This document shows, in pieces, positions 1 to 8,823 of a stretch of 64,000 nucleotides of DNA. Both the position numbers and the translations under genes were made by a program. The stretch comes from an uncultured Alphaproteobacteria bacterium (lineage in GTDB: Bacteria; Pseudomonadota; Alphaproteobacteria; Caulobacterales; Caulobacteraceae), in NCBI GenBank assembly GCA_903860975.1, contig CAIOSI010000021.1, positions 62,001 through 126,000 of the forward strand, read 5' to 3'. The notes under the pieces were generated by a model that saw nothing but the letters and a program-made list of their open reading frames with translations, did no database searches and was not told where the DNA came from. How positions within the stretch are numbered: position 1 is the first letter of the stretch; every line of letters starts with the position of its first letter.

Positions 1-479
1 AGATTCGCATGGCGCCAGTAGCCGTAGTAGACCAGCACCGCGAGCACGATCAGCAGGTGGTGACCGAGGTTGATCAGGTTGCGAACCACCGTGCGCCAAA
101 CGAATGTGAACATCGGCAGGTTTGTCTGCGACAGCATTCCGGCCGCCTGAACGAAGGTGGTGCAGCCCTCGATGATCGTCGTGCTGACGGTGCCGAAGAA
201 TACGATTCCCAGAGCCACAAGCGGCAGGAAATCCTTGAGCGGGATGTCGAAGAGGTTGGCGTAGACAACGCCAATCCCCAGCACCATCAGTCCCATGGAA
301 AGCGTGATCCAGAAGGGACCCAGAATCGAGCCCCTGTAGCGGGAGCTGACGTCATGCCAGGCGAGCGAACAGGCAAGGTCGGCGCGGCCCAGCGACGCCC
401 GCAGGTCCCGCAGCGCCATCTGGTACTCGAACAGCGTCCCGCGCCGTCCGGTTCGCAGCATGTGGGTGGCGGTATCCAT
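1..479 (-). CDS. ABC-2 type polysaccharide export permease (N-terminal part, cut by window edge)
   Basis: Reading leftwards from an ATG at 479 gives about 159 residues with no stop before the window edge, so the C-terminal part lies outside. The start of the protein has the pattern of Wzm/RfbA-type permeases that carry O-antigen or capsule across the inner membrane: a cytosolic N-terminus, then SRYRGSILGPFW at about residues 46-57, which leads into the first membrane helix. At least three hydrophobic segments follow. These permeases work with a nucleotide-binding partner, which would lie to the left. It is divergent from the glycosyltransferase at 621 and fits the polysaccharide locus. The family call comes from the motif and the hydrophobic pattern, and the transported glycan is unknown. 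Confidence 0.85.
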   Translation of the reverse strand, partial: MDTATHMLRTGRRGTLFEYQMALRDLRASLGRADLACSLAWHDVSSRYRGSILGPFWITLSMGLMVLGIGVVYANLFDIPLKDFLPLVALGIVFFGTVSTTIIEGCTTFVQAAGMLSQTNLPMFTFVWRTVVRNLINLGHHLLIVLAVLVYYGYWRHAN

Positions 480-620
480 TGAATCCCGAGAAGGGGCTCT
501 CCCGAAGAAGGAGCGCTGGTAACAGGCAGGGTATAGAGGCGCAAGGACGGCTGGCTGCAGTTCTTTGCTACCTTCCCGACTTCCATGTTAGCCCGAGTCG
601 AGATGGATCGCGGAAGCCTT

Positions 621-1694
621 ATGACGTCCATGGATAAGATTGCGCGACGCCCGGCGCGGCCGACCGAAGAACGTCGCCGAATATTGCGCGCCTTCGACCC
701 GACGCTGGATGGCGCGGGCGTTTGGTTGGTTGTGCCCTGCTACAAGGTCAAGGCCCACATCTTGAATGTGATCGCCAAGACACCAGCCTGGGTCGACGGC
801 ATCGTCTGCGTCGACGACGCCTGCCCGGAACACTCGGGTGATTTTATTGAAGCCAACGCCACGGACCCGAGGGTCGTCATCGTGAGACTGCCGCAAAACC
901 AGGGGGTTGGCGGGGCGACGATGGCTGGCTACCGCGAAGTCATCCGGCGAGGCGGGCAGGTCATGGTGAAGGTCGACGGTGATGACCAAATGGACTTGGG
1001 CTATATCGCCCATCTCGTTGCCCCGATCCTTTTAGGCGAGGCCGATTATGCCAAAGGCAACCGGTTCACCTCGATCAGCCACCTGACAACCATGCCCACG
1101 ATCCGCGTGTTTGGAAACGCGGTGCTGAGTTTCGCGGCGAAACTGTCGACCGGCTATTGGAACATCTTCGACCCGACCAACGGCTTTACAGCCATCGAAG
1201 GGCAGGTCGCGCGGATGGCGATCGAGAAGCGCGTCTCGCGGCGGTTCTTCTTCGAGACTGACCTGCTCTATCACCTGGGCACTCTGCGCGCGGTGGTGCG
1301 CGATGTGCCGATGCCGGCCCGCTATGGCGGCGAGATCTCAAACCTGAGAATCGGAGCGATTGTCGGGCCGTTTGCCCTGAAGCACCTGTCGAACTTCTTT
1401 CAGCGATTGCTCGGGCAGTACTTCGTCCGCGACTTCTCCGCCGCCAGCTTGGAACTGATCTTTGGCCTGGCCTTCGTGCTGTGCGGCATCGGCTATGGTC
1501 TTCACTATGTGAGCGTACCGCACACGACCGCCGCCTCGGCGGGCGTCGTCATGGCCGCCGCCCTTCCGGTGATACTGGGCGCCCAGTTGTTGATGCAGGC
1601 CTTAAACTTTGACGTCCTGAACGTGCCCAGCCGCCCGATTCACCCCTATCTGCGCACCATCGCTCGGATGGAAGCCGAGGAGACGACAGAGTGA
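621..1694 (+). CDS. Family 2 glycosyltransferase, probably polyprenyl-phosphate-linked
   Basis: About 357 residues. The GT-A fold shows as VVPCYK near the N-terminus, the nucleotide-binding VDDACPE, and the metal-binding KVDGDDQMD (DxD type). FFFETDLLYHL follows as the acceptor-side segment. The last third holds two hydrophobic helices, as in DPM1/ArnC/GtrB-like enzymes that load a sugar onto a polyprenyl phosphate at the membrane. Four in-frame ATGs exist (585, 603, 621, 630). I chose 621 because GGAAG lies just upstream of it, but an earlier start is possible. It shares a 4-base overlap with the EamA-like gene, which suggests the pair works together in loading and flipping a lipid-linked sugar. 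The donor sugar is not predictable. Confidence 0.85.
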   Translation: MTSMDKIARRPARPTEERRRILRAFDPTLDGAGVWLVVPCYKVKAHILNVIAKTPAWVDGIVCVDDACPEHSGDFIEANATDPRVVIVRLPQNQGVGGATMAGYREVIRRGGQVMVKVDGDDQMDLGYIAHLVAPILLGEADYAKGNRFTSISHLTTMPTIRVFGNAVLSFAAKLSTGYWNIFDPTNGFTAIEGQVARMAIEKRVSRRFFFETDLLYHLGTLRAVVRDVPMPARYGGEISNLRIGAIVGPFALKHLSNFFQRLLGQYFVRDFSAASLELIFGLAFVLCGIGYGLHYVSVPHTTAASAGVVMAAALPVILGAQLLMQALNFDVLNVPSRPIHPYLRTIARMEAEETTE

Positions 1695-2065
1695 CCCTCA
1701 AGGACGCCTTGCTCTGCGCGGGCTTCTCGCTTGCTCTGCCCGTCGGCCAGACCCTGTTTAAGTTGGCCGCAGTGAATAACGCGCGGCTGTCTGGTCCCTT
1801 GGTGGTCAAGCTTGTCACCAACCTGCCACTCCTTGCAGCGTTCGCGTGGTACGGCCTGACGGCTTTGTTCTGGTTCTACATCTTGACGCGCGTGCCGCTC
1901 TCCACAGCTTACGTGTTCTCGATCGCGGGGTCAGGATTGGTGCCTCTCATAGCCTGGCTAGTGTTCAAAGAGCCGTTGGATTGGCGGTTCGCCGTCGGCT
2001 ATCTGCTCATGCTGGGCGGTTTTGCGGTGATTATGCAGGGCCAACACGCCCTGGCGCGCGGCTAA
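1691..2065 (+). CDS. Small four-helix EamA/SMR-like membrane protein, candidate lipid-sugar flippase
   Basis: 124 residues, almost all hydrophobic, with four predicted membrane helices. The second half (TAYVFSIAGSGLVPLIAWLVFKEPLDW) is a typical EamA/small multidrug resistance half-domain. Translation starts at a GTG that overlaps the stop codon of the preceding glycosyltransferase (GTGA), so the two are translationally coupled. ArnE/ArnF, which move undecaprenyl-phosphate-aminoarabinose, are of this size and fold and are also partnered with a GT2 enzyme. By analogy I infer a role in flipping the product of the upstream enzyme. No substrate can be read from the sequence. Confidence 0.75.
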   Translation: MTLKDALLCAGFSLALPVGQTLFKLAAVNNARLSGPLVVKLVTNLPLLAAFAWYGLTALFWFYILTRVPLSTAYVFSIAGSGLVPLIAWLVFKEPLDWRFAVGYLLMLGGFAVIMQGQHALARG

Positions 2066-2913
2066 AAGGCGTCGAAATCCAGGAAGCTGAACAGGATCTT
2101 CTCTGGATCCAGCTGGTCTCCCGAAATCCGATGATTGAGCCAAATTAATCTGAGCGGCGAGGGCCTCAGGCGTTCCGGTACGGTTAGGGCGAGGCGACGA
2201 CGTTCAGCACCTTTGGGCGTCAGGCCTAGCACGACGCCAGGACCTACCACCGTGCCATGCTTCACTGAGCTGAGGCCTGTTCGGGGAATAACGCTTCGCG
2301 CGCGGACGACAGGCAGCGTCGAGGCACCCTCGACAATCAGGCTGTCGGAGGTGCCGCCGGCAATCCGCAAGGGGTTGGCCGGGTTCTTCAGCCGCCAAGC
2401 TAGGGTCTCGTCGTTCCAGATGTGGGCGAATTCGGCGCTATGTTGGGCAAGCCTCATGTCGATCCGAGGTGGCAGCAATTCGACGTGGGCGTTCAGGCCT
2501 GCGACGTTCTGGAAGCCGAGCTTGGTTCGGTAAGCTCGTTCCGTCTGCTGATTGGCGACGCCAACGACGCCAGCGTGTTGACGCAAAGCCGACATCTGGG
2601 CGACTTGTCGAACCAGCTCCAGGAAAAGTCCCCTTCCGCGATAGTCAGGGTGGGTGGCGACATTCATGATCAGCGTAACGGTCACAGCCTGGCCCCGCAG
2701 GCGCACGGTCTGCGGAATGCCCATCAAGTGACCGATTAGCCGACCGCCATCTTCAATATTGCAGCCCAGCGGCTCGCCCGCTGGATTGTCGTAGTACTGC
2801 CATTGCAGAAAGGCGCGGCTGAATTTGTGGGCCCCCGGGAAGGCCTGGACCATCAGCTCTACCGTGCGATCGATGTCCTCGTGGACGCAAGGGCGGAACT
2901 TGAGTTCGCTCAT
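2062..2913 (-). CDS. GNAT-family N-acyltransferase
   Basis: 283 residues from the ATG at 2913. That ATG overlaps the stop codon of the upstream PIG-L gene (ATGA), so I prefer it to an ATG 12 bases earlier. The acetyl-CoA-binding motif A is clear: MNVATHPDYRGRGLFLELV at about residues 85-103. The following stretch, VVGVANQQTERAYRTKLGF, is also typical of GNAT folds. The C-terminal 130 residues resemble no domain I can name. Pairing with a deacetylase in the same transcript suggests that an amino sugar is deacetylated and then re-acylated, which is an inference from context. It converges on the EamA-like gene with a 4-base overlap. Confidence 0.8.
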   Translation of the reverse strand: MSELKFRPCVHEDIDRTVELMVQAFPGAHKFSRAFLQWQYYDNPAGEPLGCNIEDGGRLIGHLMGIPQTVRLRGQAVTVTLIMNVATHPDYRGRGLFLELVRQVAQMSALRQHAGVVGVANQQTERAYRTKLGFQNVAGLNAHVELLPPRIDMRLAQHSAEFAHIWNDETLAWRLKNPANPLRIAGGTSDSLIVEGASTLPVVRARSVIPRTGLSSVKHGTVVGPGVVLGLTPKGAERRRLALTVPERLRPSPLRLIWLNHRISGDQLDPEKILFSFLDFDAF

Positions 2914-3689
2914 CGCGCAGCCCAAGGTGCTGTGCCGTCAGCGGCCAGGCCATCGACGGCGCTACGGACGTCGGCGTAGGGCGTTTTGAACATCCGCTCA
3001 TAGAGCAGGCCGCCCTCATGCGGTCGTTCCGAAATGCGGGCTGGATCCAGTGACTGATAACGGAAGCCGCCTTGGCGACAAAAGGTCATGAACATGGCCG
3101 GCGCCAGACCCGACCAGGCCTTTAACTGGGAGGGAAAAGCGCTAACCGCCGCCAACCAGCTCATCCATTCGCCGGCGCTCAGCCGCACCTCACGGGTAGG
3201 TCCGTTCTCGCTGAGCGGTGAGCACGCACGATAGAAAATCCAAGGCAGGCCCTTTCCCTGGTAGAGGCCGACTTGGTCGACGGCCGCGCCATGCTCGGCT
3301 GCCAGCTTGACGCCTAGGGCCGCGCAGATGTCATGGTCGGGATGGCCGCCCTCCCAAGCTGGGACGACAACGCGCTCAACAGATCCCGGAACGGCGCCCT
3401 TCAGAGCTTCGTAGGCCATCGCGGCATAGCGCCAAAGTTCGCCGTCCCACCAGCCCGTTTCGGCGCCAATATGGATCTGTTTGGTCGCCGCAATACCGAC
3501 TCCTGCCAGGAAGGCTTGGGTCTCGCGGCGGCGGCGCGTGGCCATCTGGGGATTGCGGTAGTCCACCAGGTGGATGAACAGCTGCTCGCACCCCTGCGCA
3601 GCGGCCTGCCGGATCAGGGGCCAGGCGCAGTATTCGTCGTCGAAATGGGCGAGGATGTAGACGACGGTCATGTCGCGGCAACTCACCAT
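2910..3689 (-). CDS. PIG-L family (LmbE-like) deacetylase
   Basis: About 259 residues from the ATG at 3689, which has GGAG upstream; an ATG at 3671 in the same frame is the alternative. The metal-binding AHFDDE at about residues 14-19 and HPDHD near residue 142 are the two signatures of PIG-L/LmbE zinc N-deacetylases. These act on GlcNAc-type groups in glycolipids, mycothiol precursors and antibiotics. The first motif is usually AHPDDE, and here F replaces P. It overlaps the GNAT gene by four bases. In a polysaccharide locus the likely substrate is an N-acetylated sugar nucleotide or lipid-linked glycan, which is inferred. Confidence 0.85.
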   Translation of the reverse strand: MVSCRDMTVVYILAHFDDEYCAWPLIRQAAAQGCEQLFIHLVDYRNPQMATRRRRETQAFLAGVGIAATKQIHIGAETGWWDGELWRYAAMAYEALKGAVPGSVERVVVPAWEGGHPDHDICAALGVKLAAEHGAAVDQVGLYQGKGLPWIFYRACSPLSENGPTREVRLSAGEWMSWLAAVSAFPSQLKAWSGLAPAMFMTFCRQGGFRYQSLDPARISERPHEGGLLYERMFKTPYADVRSAVDGLAADGTAPWAAR

Positions 3690-3799
3690 GATTGCTGGGC
3701 TCCGCCAAGCGTCCACGCTTTTGCGCTTCTCATCGCCAGCCAAGCCCCGTACCAAATTCGACATTGGCGTAGCAGGTCTTGGAAGTTCCTGGCGGGCGG

Positions 3800-5182
3800 A
3801 TGACGGGTCTCAGACGGCAGATCAGGCCAAGTGCGGCTTATTGGGCGGTGCTCGCGGCGGGTCTTGTCGTGCTGCTGGTGGAGAACCTGCCCGGACACCT
3901 TTCCAACGACTCAGTGGCGCAGCTCTACGAAGGCCATTTTCATTTGCGTGAGACCTGGGGCCCGGCGCTTTACGCCTGGCTTCTCGGCCTCTTCGACGCC
4001 GTCGTTCCCGGCACGGCCTTATATGTCACGGCAAGCAGCCTGCTGCTGTTTGCGAGTCTCGCCTCGTTCGTGCCGCTTCGGTCGAGGACCAGCTGGCTGG
4101 CGGTCGGGGTCGCTGCTCTCGTGGTTTTCACCCCGCAGGTGCTGATCTATCAAGCGATTGTCTGGAAGGATGTGGCTTTCGCGAACACCGCCATCGCCGG
4201 CTTGGTTTGCTTGGCCCACGCGGCGCGGATTTGGTCCAATCTCGGCCGTCGTTTGCTCTTCCTCATTTCGGCCTTGTTGCTGCTGGCCGTCGCGAGCCAA
4301 GTCCGCCAGAACGGCATCATCGCAGGCCTCGCCGCGGCATTGGCGCTAGGCTGGGTGGCTAGCGCCGGAGCCTGGTGGCGGGGCCTAATTTGGGGCATCG
4401 GCAGCGCCCTGGCCGTGGCCATTGCCGGGCAGGCGATGACGACGCTGTCGATGCCATCGCATTCGCCTCACCAGCCCGGCGTTCAGACCGGCCTGGGGAT
4501 CGTCCAAAACTACGACCTGATGGGCGCCATCACGCTCGATCCGAGCTACCAATTATTGATTATGCGCGCCGCCGATCCGGCCGACACAGCGATCATCGAG
4601 GCGCGTGCGGCTGCGGATTATTCCGGACGGCGGGTGGATTTCATCGACCGCGACAAAGCGCTCGCAGACGCGGAATGGAATGTCCCGACAAAGGCCACAT
4701 CAAAGCAATGGGCCGATCTTATCCTCAAGCACCCGACGCTCTACTTACGTGTGCGGTGGGAAGATTTTCGCTGGGTGTTCGCCCCTCCGGTGCTCGACTG
4801 GTGCTTACCTATCTACGTGGGCGTCGATGCGCCCGCTGAGAAGATGGTCCCGCTGAACATCGAACACCGCTACACTCAGTCCGATATTCGGCTCTCCAAC
4901 TATGCGACGTGGTTTTTCGACACGCCGATTTACGCGCACGGATTTTATGCCGCAATTTCGATGATTCTGGCGGGCCTGCTACTATGGCGGCGTTCGCCAG
5001 CTGACATCATGCTGGCGGCCTTGCAACTTGCCGGCGTCGGCTTCGCGGCAAGCTTTTTCATCATCTCGATCGCCTGCGACTACCGCTATCTCTACTTCAC
5101 CGATCTCGCCGCGCTGGTGGGCGTAATTTATGCTGCGTTGGATCCACCGATGCCGTGGCGGAAGGCGTTCGTAAGCGCCTAG
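3800..5182 (+). CDS. Polytopic membrane protein of unknown function, GT-C-like candidate
   Basis: About 460 residues with roughly ten hydrophobic segments in two blocks. A soluble loop of about 130 residues separates them (from MPSHSPHQPG to the FFDTPIYAHGF region). The first extracytoplasmic loop carries PGHLSNDSVAQLYEG; an acidic residue in that loop is where GT-C glycosyltransferases hold their catalytic Asp. That fold is only my suggestion, since I do not recognise the family. The ATG at 3800 is preceded by a purine-rich GGCGGGCGG; a TTG at 3779 is an alternative. It is divergent from the PIG-L gene and lies 125 bases upstream of rfbF, so it could help assemble or modify the surface glycan. 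Confidence 0.65.
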   Translation: MTGLRRQIRPSAAYWAVLAAGLVVLLVENLPGHLSNDSVAQLYEGHFHLRETWGPALYAWLLGLFDAVVPGTALYVTASSLLLFASLASFVPLRSRTSWLAVGVAALVVFTPQVLIYQAIVWKDVAFANTAIAGLVCLAHAARIWSNLGRRLLFLISALLLLAVASQVRQNGIIAGLAAALALGWVASAGAWWRGLIWGIGSALAVAIAGQAMTTLSMPSHSPHQPGVQTGLGIVQNYDLMGAITLDPSYQLLIMRAADPADTAIIEARAAADYSGRRVDFIDRDKALADAEWNVPTKATSKQWADLILKHPTLYLRVRWEDFRWVFAPPVLDWCLPIYVGVDAPAEKMVPLNIEHRYTQSDIRLSNYATWFFDTPIYAHGFYAAISMILAGLLLWRRSPADIMLAALQLAGVGFAASFFIISIACDYRYLYFTDLAALVGVIYAALDPPMPWRKAFVSA

Positions 5183-5307
5183 TCGTGCAACCCGATGTCT
5201 TGGCGTTTCATGGGGTCAGGCGTAGGCGATATGACAAGCGTCAGTTTGCGGTCCAAAGCCTGGGGCGCAGGGCCATGGCGGGGGCGCCGGCGAGAGGCGA
5301 ACTTGGA

Positions 5308-6075
5308 ATGAAGACGGTTATACTGGCGGGCGGGCTTGGCACGCGCATCTCCGAAGAAAGCCACCTGAAGCCAAAGCCGATGATCGAAATCGGTGGTCGA
5401 CCGATATTGTGGCACATCATGAAGCTCTATTCGCACTATGGCTTCAACGACTTCATCGTATGCCTCGGCTACAAGGGTTATGTGGTGAAGGAGTATTTCT
5501 CCAACTACGTCTTGCACAATGCCGACCTGACCGTCGATCTCGCTCGGGGCGTTATTGAGTTTCACGCCACGAACAATGAGCCCTGGCGTGTCACCCTGGT
5601 GGATACTGGGGCCGAAACAATGACGGGCGGGCGCGTAAAACGGGTCGCCCAGCATCTCGACGATGATGAGCCCTTCTTCCTGACTTACGGTGATGGTGTT
5701 GCTGACGTAGATCTGGCCGCGTTGGCCGCGTTTCATCGTGCTCACGGCAAAGACGCCACGGTCACCGCCGTCGCGCCTCCCGGCCGCTATGGGGCGCTGG
5801 AGATTGATCGCGACATTGTCCGGCGCTTCACCGAGAAGCCGCCTGGCGACGACGGCCTCATTAACGGTGGATTTTTTGTCCTGCAGCCGAGCGTCCTGAA
5901 GCGGATCGAAGGTGACGCTACCAGCTTTGAGTCAGGGCCGTTGGAGGCTTTGGCGCACGATGGTCAGCTGGCCGCCTATCGTCACGATGGCTTCTGGGCG
6001 GCGATGGACACGCTGCGCGATAAGAACAACCTCGAGGCCCTATGGGCATCCGGCGAGGCGCCATGGCGGCGCTAG
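5308..6075 (+). CDS. rfbF: Glucose-1-phosphate cytidylyltransferase
   Basis: 255 residues. The N-terminus has the nucleotidyltransferase signature AGGLGTRISEE followed by KPKPMIEIGGRPILWHIMK, which is highly characteristic of RfbF/DdhA. FFLTYGDGVADVD supplies the metal-binding Asp. The enzyme makes CDP-glucose and diphosphate from CTP and glucose 1-phosphate, the first step of the CDP-deoxysugar pathways. I chose the ATG at 5308 because the conserved N-terminus begins there; an upstream in-frame extension has no family support. The end overlaps the start of rfbG by 13 bases, marking the first gene of the CDP-sugar cassette. Length matches the family. Confidence 0.95.
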   Translation: MKTVILAGGLGTRISEESHLKPKPMIEIGGRPILWHIMKLYSHYGFNDFIVCLGYKGYVVKEYFSNYVLHNADLTVDLARGVIEFHATNNEPWRVTLVDTGAETMTGGRVKRVAQHLDDDEPFFLTYGDGVADVDLAALAAFHRAHGKDATVTAVAPPGRYGALEIDRDIVRRFTEKPPGDDGLINGGFFVLQPSVLKRIEGDATSFESGPLEALAHDGQLAAYRHDGFWAAMDTLRDKNNLEALWASGEAPWRR

Positions 6076-7124
6076 ATCCAGGATTCTGGCGCGGAAAGCG
6101 GGTTCTGCTAACGGGACAAACCGGCTTCAAGGGCTCTTGGGCGGCGATCTGGCTTGCCGATCTGGGCGCTGAAGTCACGGGCCTGGCGCTGGCACCGGAT
6201 CAGCATCCTAGCCTCTATGAATTGGCAGCGGTGGACAGGCTCGCGCGATCCTTGATCGTCGACCTGCGGGACTTGGCCGCGATCGAGGCGGCGCTTGCGG
6301 GGCGTAGCTTTGACCTTGTGCTCCATATGGCTGCCCAGCCGATTTTGCGGACAGCCCTTTCCGATCCGGTCGCCACCTTCGCCAGCAACGTGATGGGAAC
6401 GGTCCATCTGCTACAGGCGCTACGGTCTCAGACGGCGCTCGGGGCGGTCCTGGTGATCACCTCCGACAAGGTCTACGCCAACGCTGAGAACGGACGTCCA
6501 TTTTCGGAACAAGCTTCGCTGGGCGGCAAGGATCCTTATTCGGCCTCCAAGGCCGCCACGGAAATCGCCGCCGAGAGCTTCGCGAAAAGCTATTTTGAGC
6601 CGAGGGGCGTACCTTTGGCGACGGCTCGGGGCGGTAACGTCATCGGCGGTGGCGACTACGCCGCAGAGCGCATATTCGCTGATATCGTACGCGCCGCGCA
6701 GCGCCGCGAACAGGTGGTGTTGCGTCATCCCGAAGCGACGAGACCGTGGCAGCATGTGTTGGATTGTGTGGCGGGCTACTTCGTTTACCTGCAGGCCTTG
6801 GCGACCCGCCCGGCGATGCCCAGAGCTATGAACTTTGGACCTAGGCCTGGCGGACGCGAGGTAGCGGTTGGTGAGTTGGCAACCTTAGGCATCGAAGCGC
6901 TGGGCGCGCTTCCGTGGCGTCATGAGCCTGATCCGAGATCGCTGGAGGTCAAGTCGTTGTCCATCGACACCAGCTTGGCCAAACAGGTTTTGGGGTTTGA
7001 GAGCAAGCTCGACGCGCCGCAAGCCGTTGCGCTGACGATGGACTGGTACCGGCGCCAGGCGAGCGGAGAGGAGGCGTTGGCGTTATGCCGCTCCCAGATC
7101 GCGGACTTCCAAGGCCAGGCATGA
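6063..7124 (+). CDS. rfbG: CDP-glucose 4,6-dehydratase
   Basis: 353 residues from the ATG at 6063. The NAD-binding motif LLTGQTGFKGSW near residue 16 is the RfbG variant of GxxGxxG. YSASKAA gives the YxxxK catalytic pair, and ITSDKVYAN is the preceding Ser/Thr strand. The product is CDP-4-dehydro-6-deoxyglucose, the branch point for 3,6-dideoxyhexoses and other CDP-linked 6-deoxysugars. No RfbH-type 3-dehydrase follows; a C-methyltransferase does, so the branch taken here is probably a methyl-branched sugar. It overlaps rfbF by 13 bases and the methyltransferase by 4 (ATGA). Confidence 0.94.
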   Translation: MAALDPGFWRGKRVLLTGQTGFKGSWAAIWLADLGAEVTGLALAPDQHPSLYELAAVDRLARSLIVDLRDLAAIEAALAGRSFDLVLHMAAQPILRTALSDPVATFASNVMGTVHLLQALRSQTALGAVLVITSDKVYANAENGRPFSEQASLGGKDPYSASKAATEIAAESFAKSYFEPRGVPLATARGGNVIGGGDYAAERIFADIVRAAQRREQVVLRHPEATRPWQHVLDCVAGYFVYLQALATRPAMPRAMNFGPRPGGREVAVGELATLGIEALGALPWRHEPDPRSLEVKSLSIDTSLAKQVLGFESKLDAPQAVALTMDWYRRQASGEEALALCRSQIADFQGQA

Positions 7125-8359
7125 GCCTTCCGCTTTGCCGTTTCTGCCGCACGCCGCTCGTCCATACGTTCCTGGATCTGGGTAACCAGCCGCTGGCCAA
7201 CAGTTATCTCACGGCTGAGCAGTTGGTCGCCGGCACCGAAAAAGCCTATCCGCTCCACGTGCGCGTTTGCGACAATTGCTTCTTGGTGCAGGCCGATGAC
7301 GCGGTGCCCGCCAATGCGATCTTTGATGAGACCTATGCCTATTTCTCTTCCTATTCGACGAGCTGGGTGGCGCACGCCAAGGCCTATGCCCGGGCCATGA
7401 CCGAACGTTTCGGTCTGAACCCGGGATCGCTTGTCGTCGAAGTGGCAAGTAACGACGGTTATCTGCTGCAGCATTTCGTCGAAATGGATATCCCCGTTCT
7501 TGGCGTCGAGCCGACGGCGAACACCGCTAAGGTCGCCCTTGATCGAGGTGTGCGAACGGACGTCATGTTCTTCAGCGAACAGACGGGCCGGCTCCTGTCA
7601 GCCCGCGGCGACCGCGCCGACCTGATGGCGGCAAACAACGTCTTGGCGCACGTTCCGAACATCGGCGACTTCGTGGCGGGCTTCCGCCACGTGCTCAAGG
7701 ACGAGGGGGTGGCGACCTTCGAATTCCCACATCTTCTGAACCTGATCCAGAAGGTGCAGTTCGATACGATCTATCACGAGCATTTCTCCTACCTTTCGCT
7801 GCTGGCGGTCGAGCAAGTCTTGCGCGCCAATGGGTTAAGGCCGTTCGATGTCGAACGAATTGTGACGCATGGTGGATCTCTTCGACTTTTCTGCTGCCAC
7901 TTGGGGTCTCGCCACGAGGAGACAGACGCTCTGACGAAGGTCCGGGAAGAGGAGCAAGCCGAAGGACTCAGCCAGATTGAGACCTATGCCGGCTTTGCGC
8001 CTCGCGTGGAGGCTGTGGGAGAGAGCTTCCGGGCGTTCCTTGCAACTGGGAAGGCATCAGGGCGTCGAATTGCCGCTTATGGCGCAGCGGCAAAGGGCAA
8101 CACCTTTCTCAACACTTTTGGTACGATATCGAACGATATTATCGGGGTGTTCGATGCAAGCCCGGCCAAACAGGGCCGCTTCTTGCCCGGCAGCCATATT
8201 CCGGTCCTCGCACCCGCTGACATTCGCCAGGTGCGGCCCGACGATCTCATCATCCTGCCCTGGAACCTTAAGGATGAGATCATGACACAGATGGCTTTTA
8301 TCGAGGACTGGGGCGGCCGCTTTGTGACCACGTTTCCCGAGACGAAGGTGCTCGCCTGA
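7121..8359 (+). CDS. Sugar C-methyltransferase (TylC3/NovU-type, three-domain)
   Basis: 412 residues with the full three-part layout of ketosugar C-methyltransferases. An N-terminal zinc-binding domain has CRFCRTP at about residues 6-12 and CDNC near residue 51. A central SAM-binding domain has VVEVASNDGYLL at about residue 105. The C-terminal domain has the AYGAAAKGNTFLN signature near residue 325. These enzymes put a methyl group on C3 of NDP-4-keto-6-deoxy sugars, giving branched sugars such as mycarose or virenose. The ATG overlaps the rfbG stop codon, and the gene's own stop overlaps the start of the epimerase, so all are coupled. The C3 position and the final sugar are inferred from family knowledge. 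Confidence 0.9.
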   Translation: MSLPLCRFCRTPLVHTFLDLGNQPLANSYLTAEQLVAGTEKAYPLHVRVCDNCFLVQADDAVPANAIFDETYAYFSSYSTSWVAHAKAYARAMTERFGLNPGSLVVEVASNDGYLLQHFVEMDIPVLGVEPTANTAKVALDRGVRTDVMFFSEQTGRLLSARGDRADLMAANNVLAHVPNIGDFVAGFRHVLKDEGVATFEFPHLLNLIQKVQFDTIYHEHFSYLSLLAVEQVLRANGLRPFDVERIVTHGGSLRLFCCHLGSRHEETDALTKVREEEQAEGLSQIETYAGFAPRVEAVGESFRAFLATGKASGRRIAAYGAAAKGNTFLNTFGTISNDIIGVFDASPAKQGRFLPGSHIPVLAPADIRQVRPDDLIILPWNLKDEIMTQMAFIEDWGGRFVTTFPETKVLA

Positions 8360-8823
8360 TGCAGTTTTCTGCGACCGGGATTACGGGCGTCATCGTAACC
8401 GACATCGAACCGGTCTGCGACGCGCGCGGCGCCTTTGCGCGGTTGCAGTGCCCTGAGGAATTTGCCGCAGCCGGCTACGCTTTTTCGCCCGTACAGACCA
8501 GCCTATCGCGCAATCCGAGTGCGGGCACTCTGCGCGGAATGCACTATCAGCCCGCGGGCTATGCCGAGACCAAACTGGTCAGGGTCGTCAGCGGACGGAT
8601 TTTCGACGTTGCGCTGGACTTGCGCACCGACAGCCCCACCTATCTGCTCTGGGTATCGGTAGAACTGTCGGCCCAGAACGCGAGGGCCTTGTTTATCCCA
8701 CACGGCGTCGCGCATGGCTTCCTGACGCTCGAGCCCGACACCGACGTGCACTACCAGATCAGTCCCGCCTTCCAGCCGGGTCACGAATGTGGTGTGCGGT
8801 GGGACGATCCCGCGTTGGAATAA
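8359..8823 (+). CDS. RfbC-like NDP-4-keto-6-deoxysugar 3,5-epimerase, truncated by a frameshift
   Basis: 154 residues of a cupin-fold epimerase. TLRGMHYQ carries the catalytic His, ALDLRTDSPTY follows, and FIPHGVAHGFLTLE is the second core strand. Family members run about 20-30 residues longer. The protein stops at TAA (8821-8823) right after RWDDPALE, exactly where the family continues with a conserved tail. That tail is present in the next frame over (see the entry at 8820-8888). The start overlaps the methyltransferase stop (TGATG). Together with rfbF, rfbG and the methyltransferase it should set the stereochemistry at C3 and/or C5 of the branched sugar. Whether the shortened protein is active is unknown. 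Confidence 0.88.
   Translation: MQFSATGITGVIVTDIEPVCDARGAFARLQCPEEFAAAGYAFSPVQTSLSRNPSAGTLRGMHYQPAGYAETKLVRVVSGRIFDVALDLRTDSPTYLLWVSVELSAQNARALFIPHGVAHGFLTLEPDTDVHYQISPAFQPGHECGVRWDDPALE

Noticed and set aside
9..482. Open frame on the plus strand across the first 480 bases
   Set aside because: It lies opposite the ABC-2 permease, which has clear family motifs and membrane helices; the plus frame is polar and unlike any protein I know.
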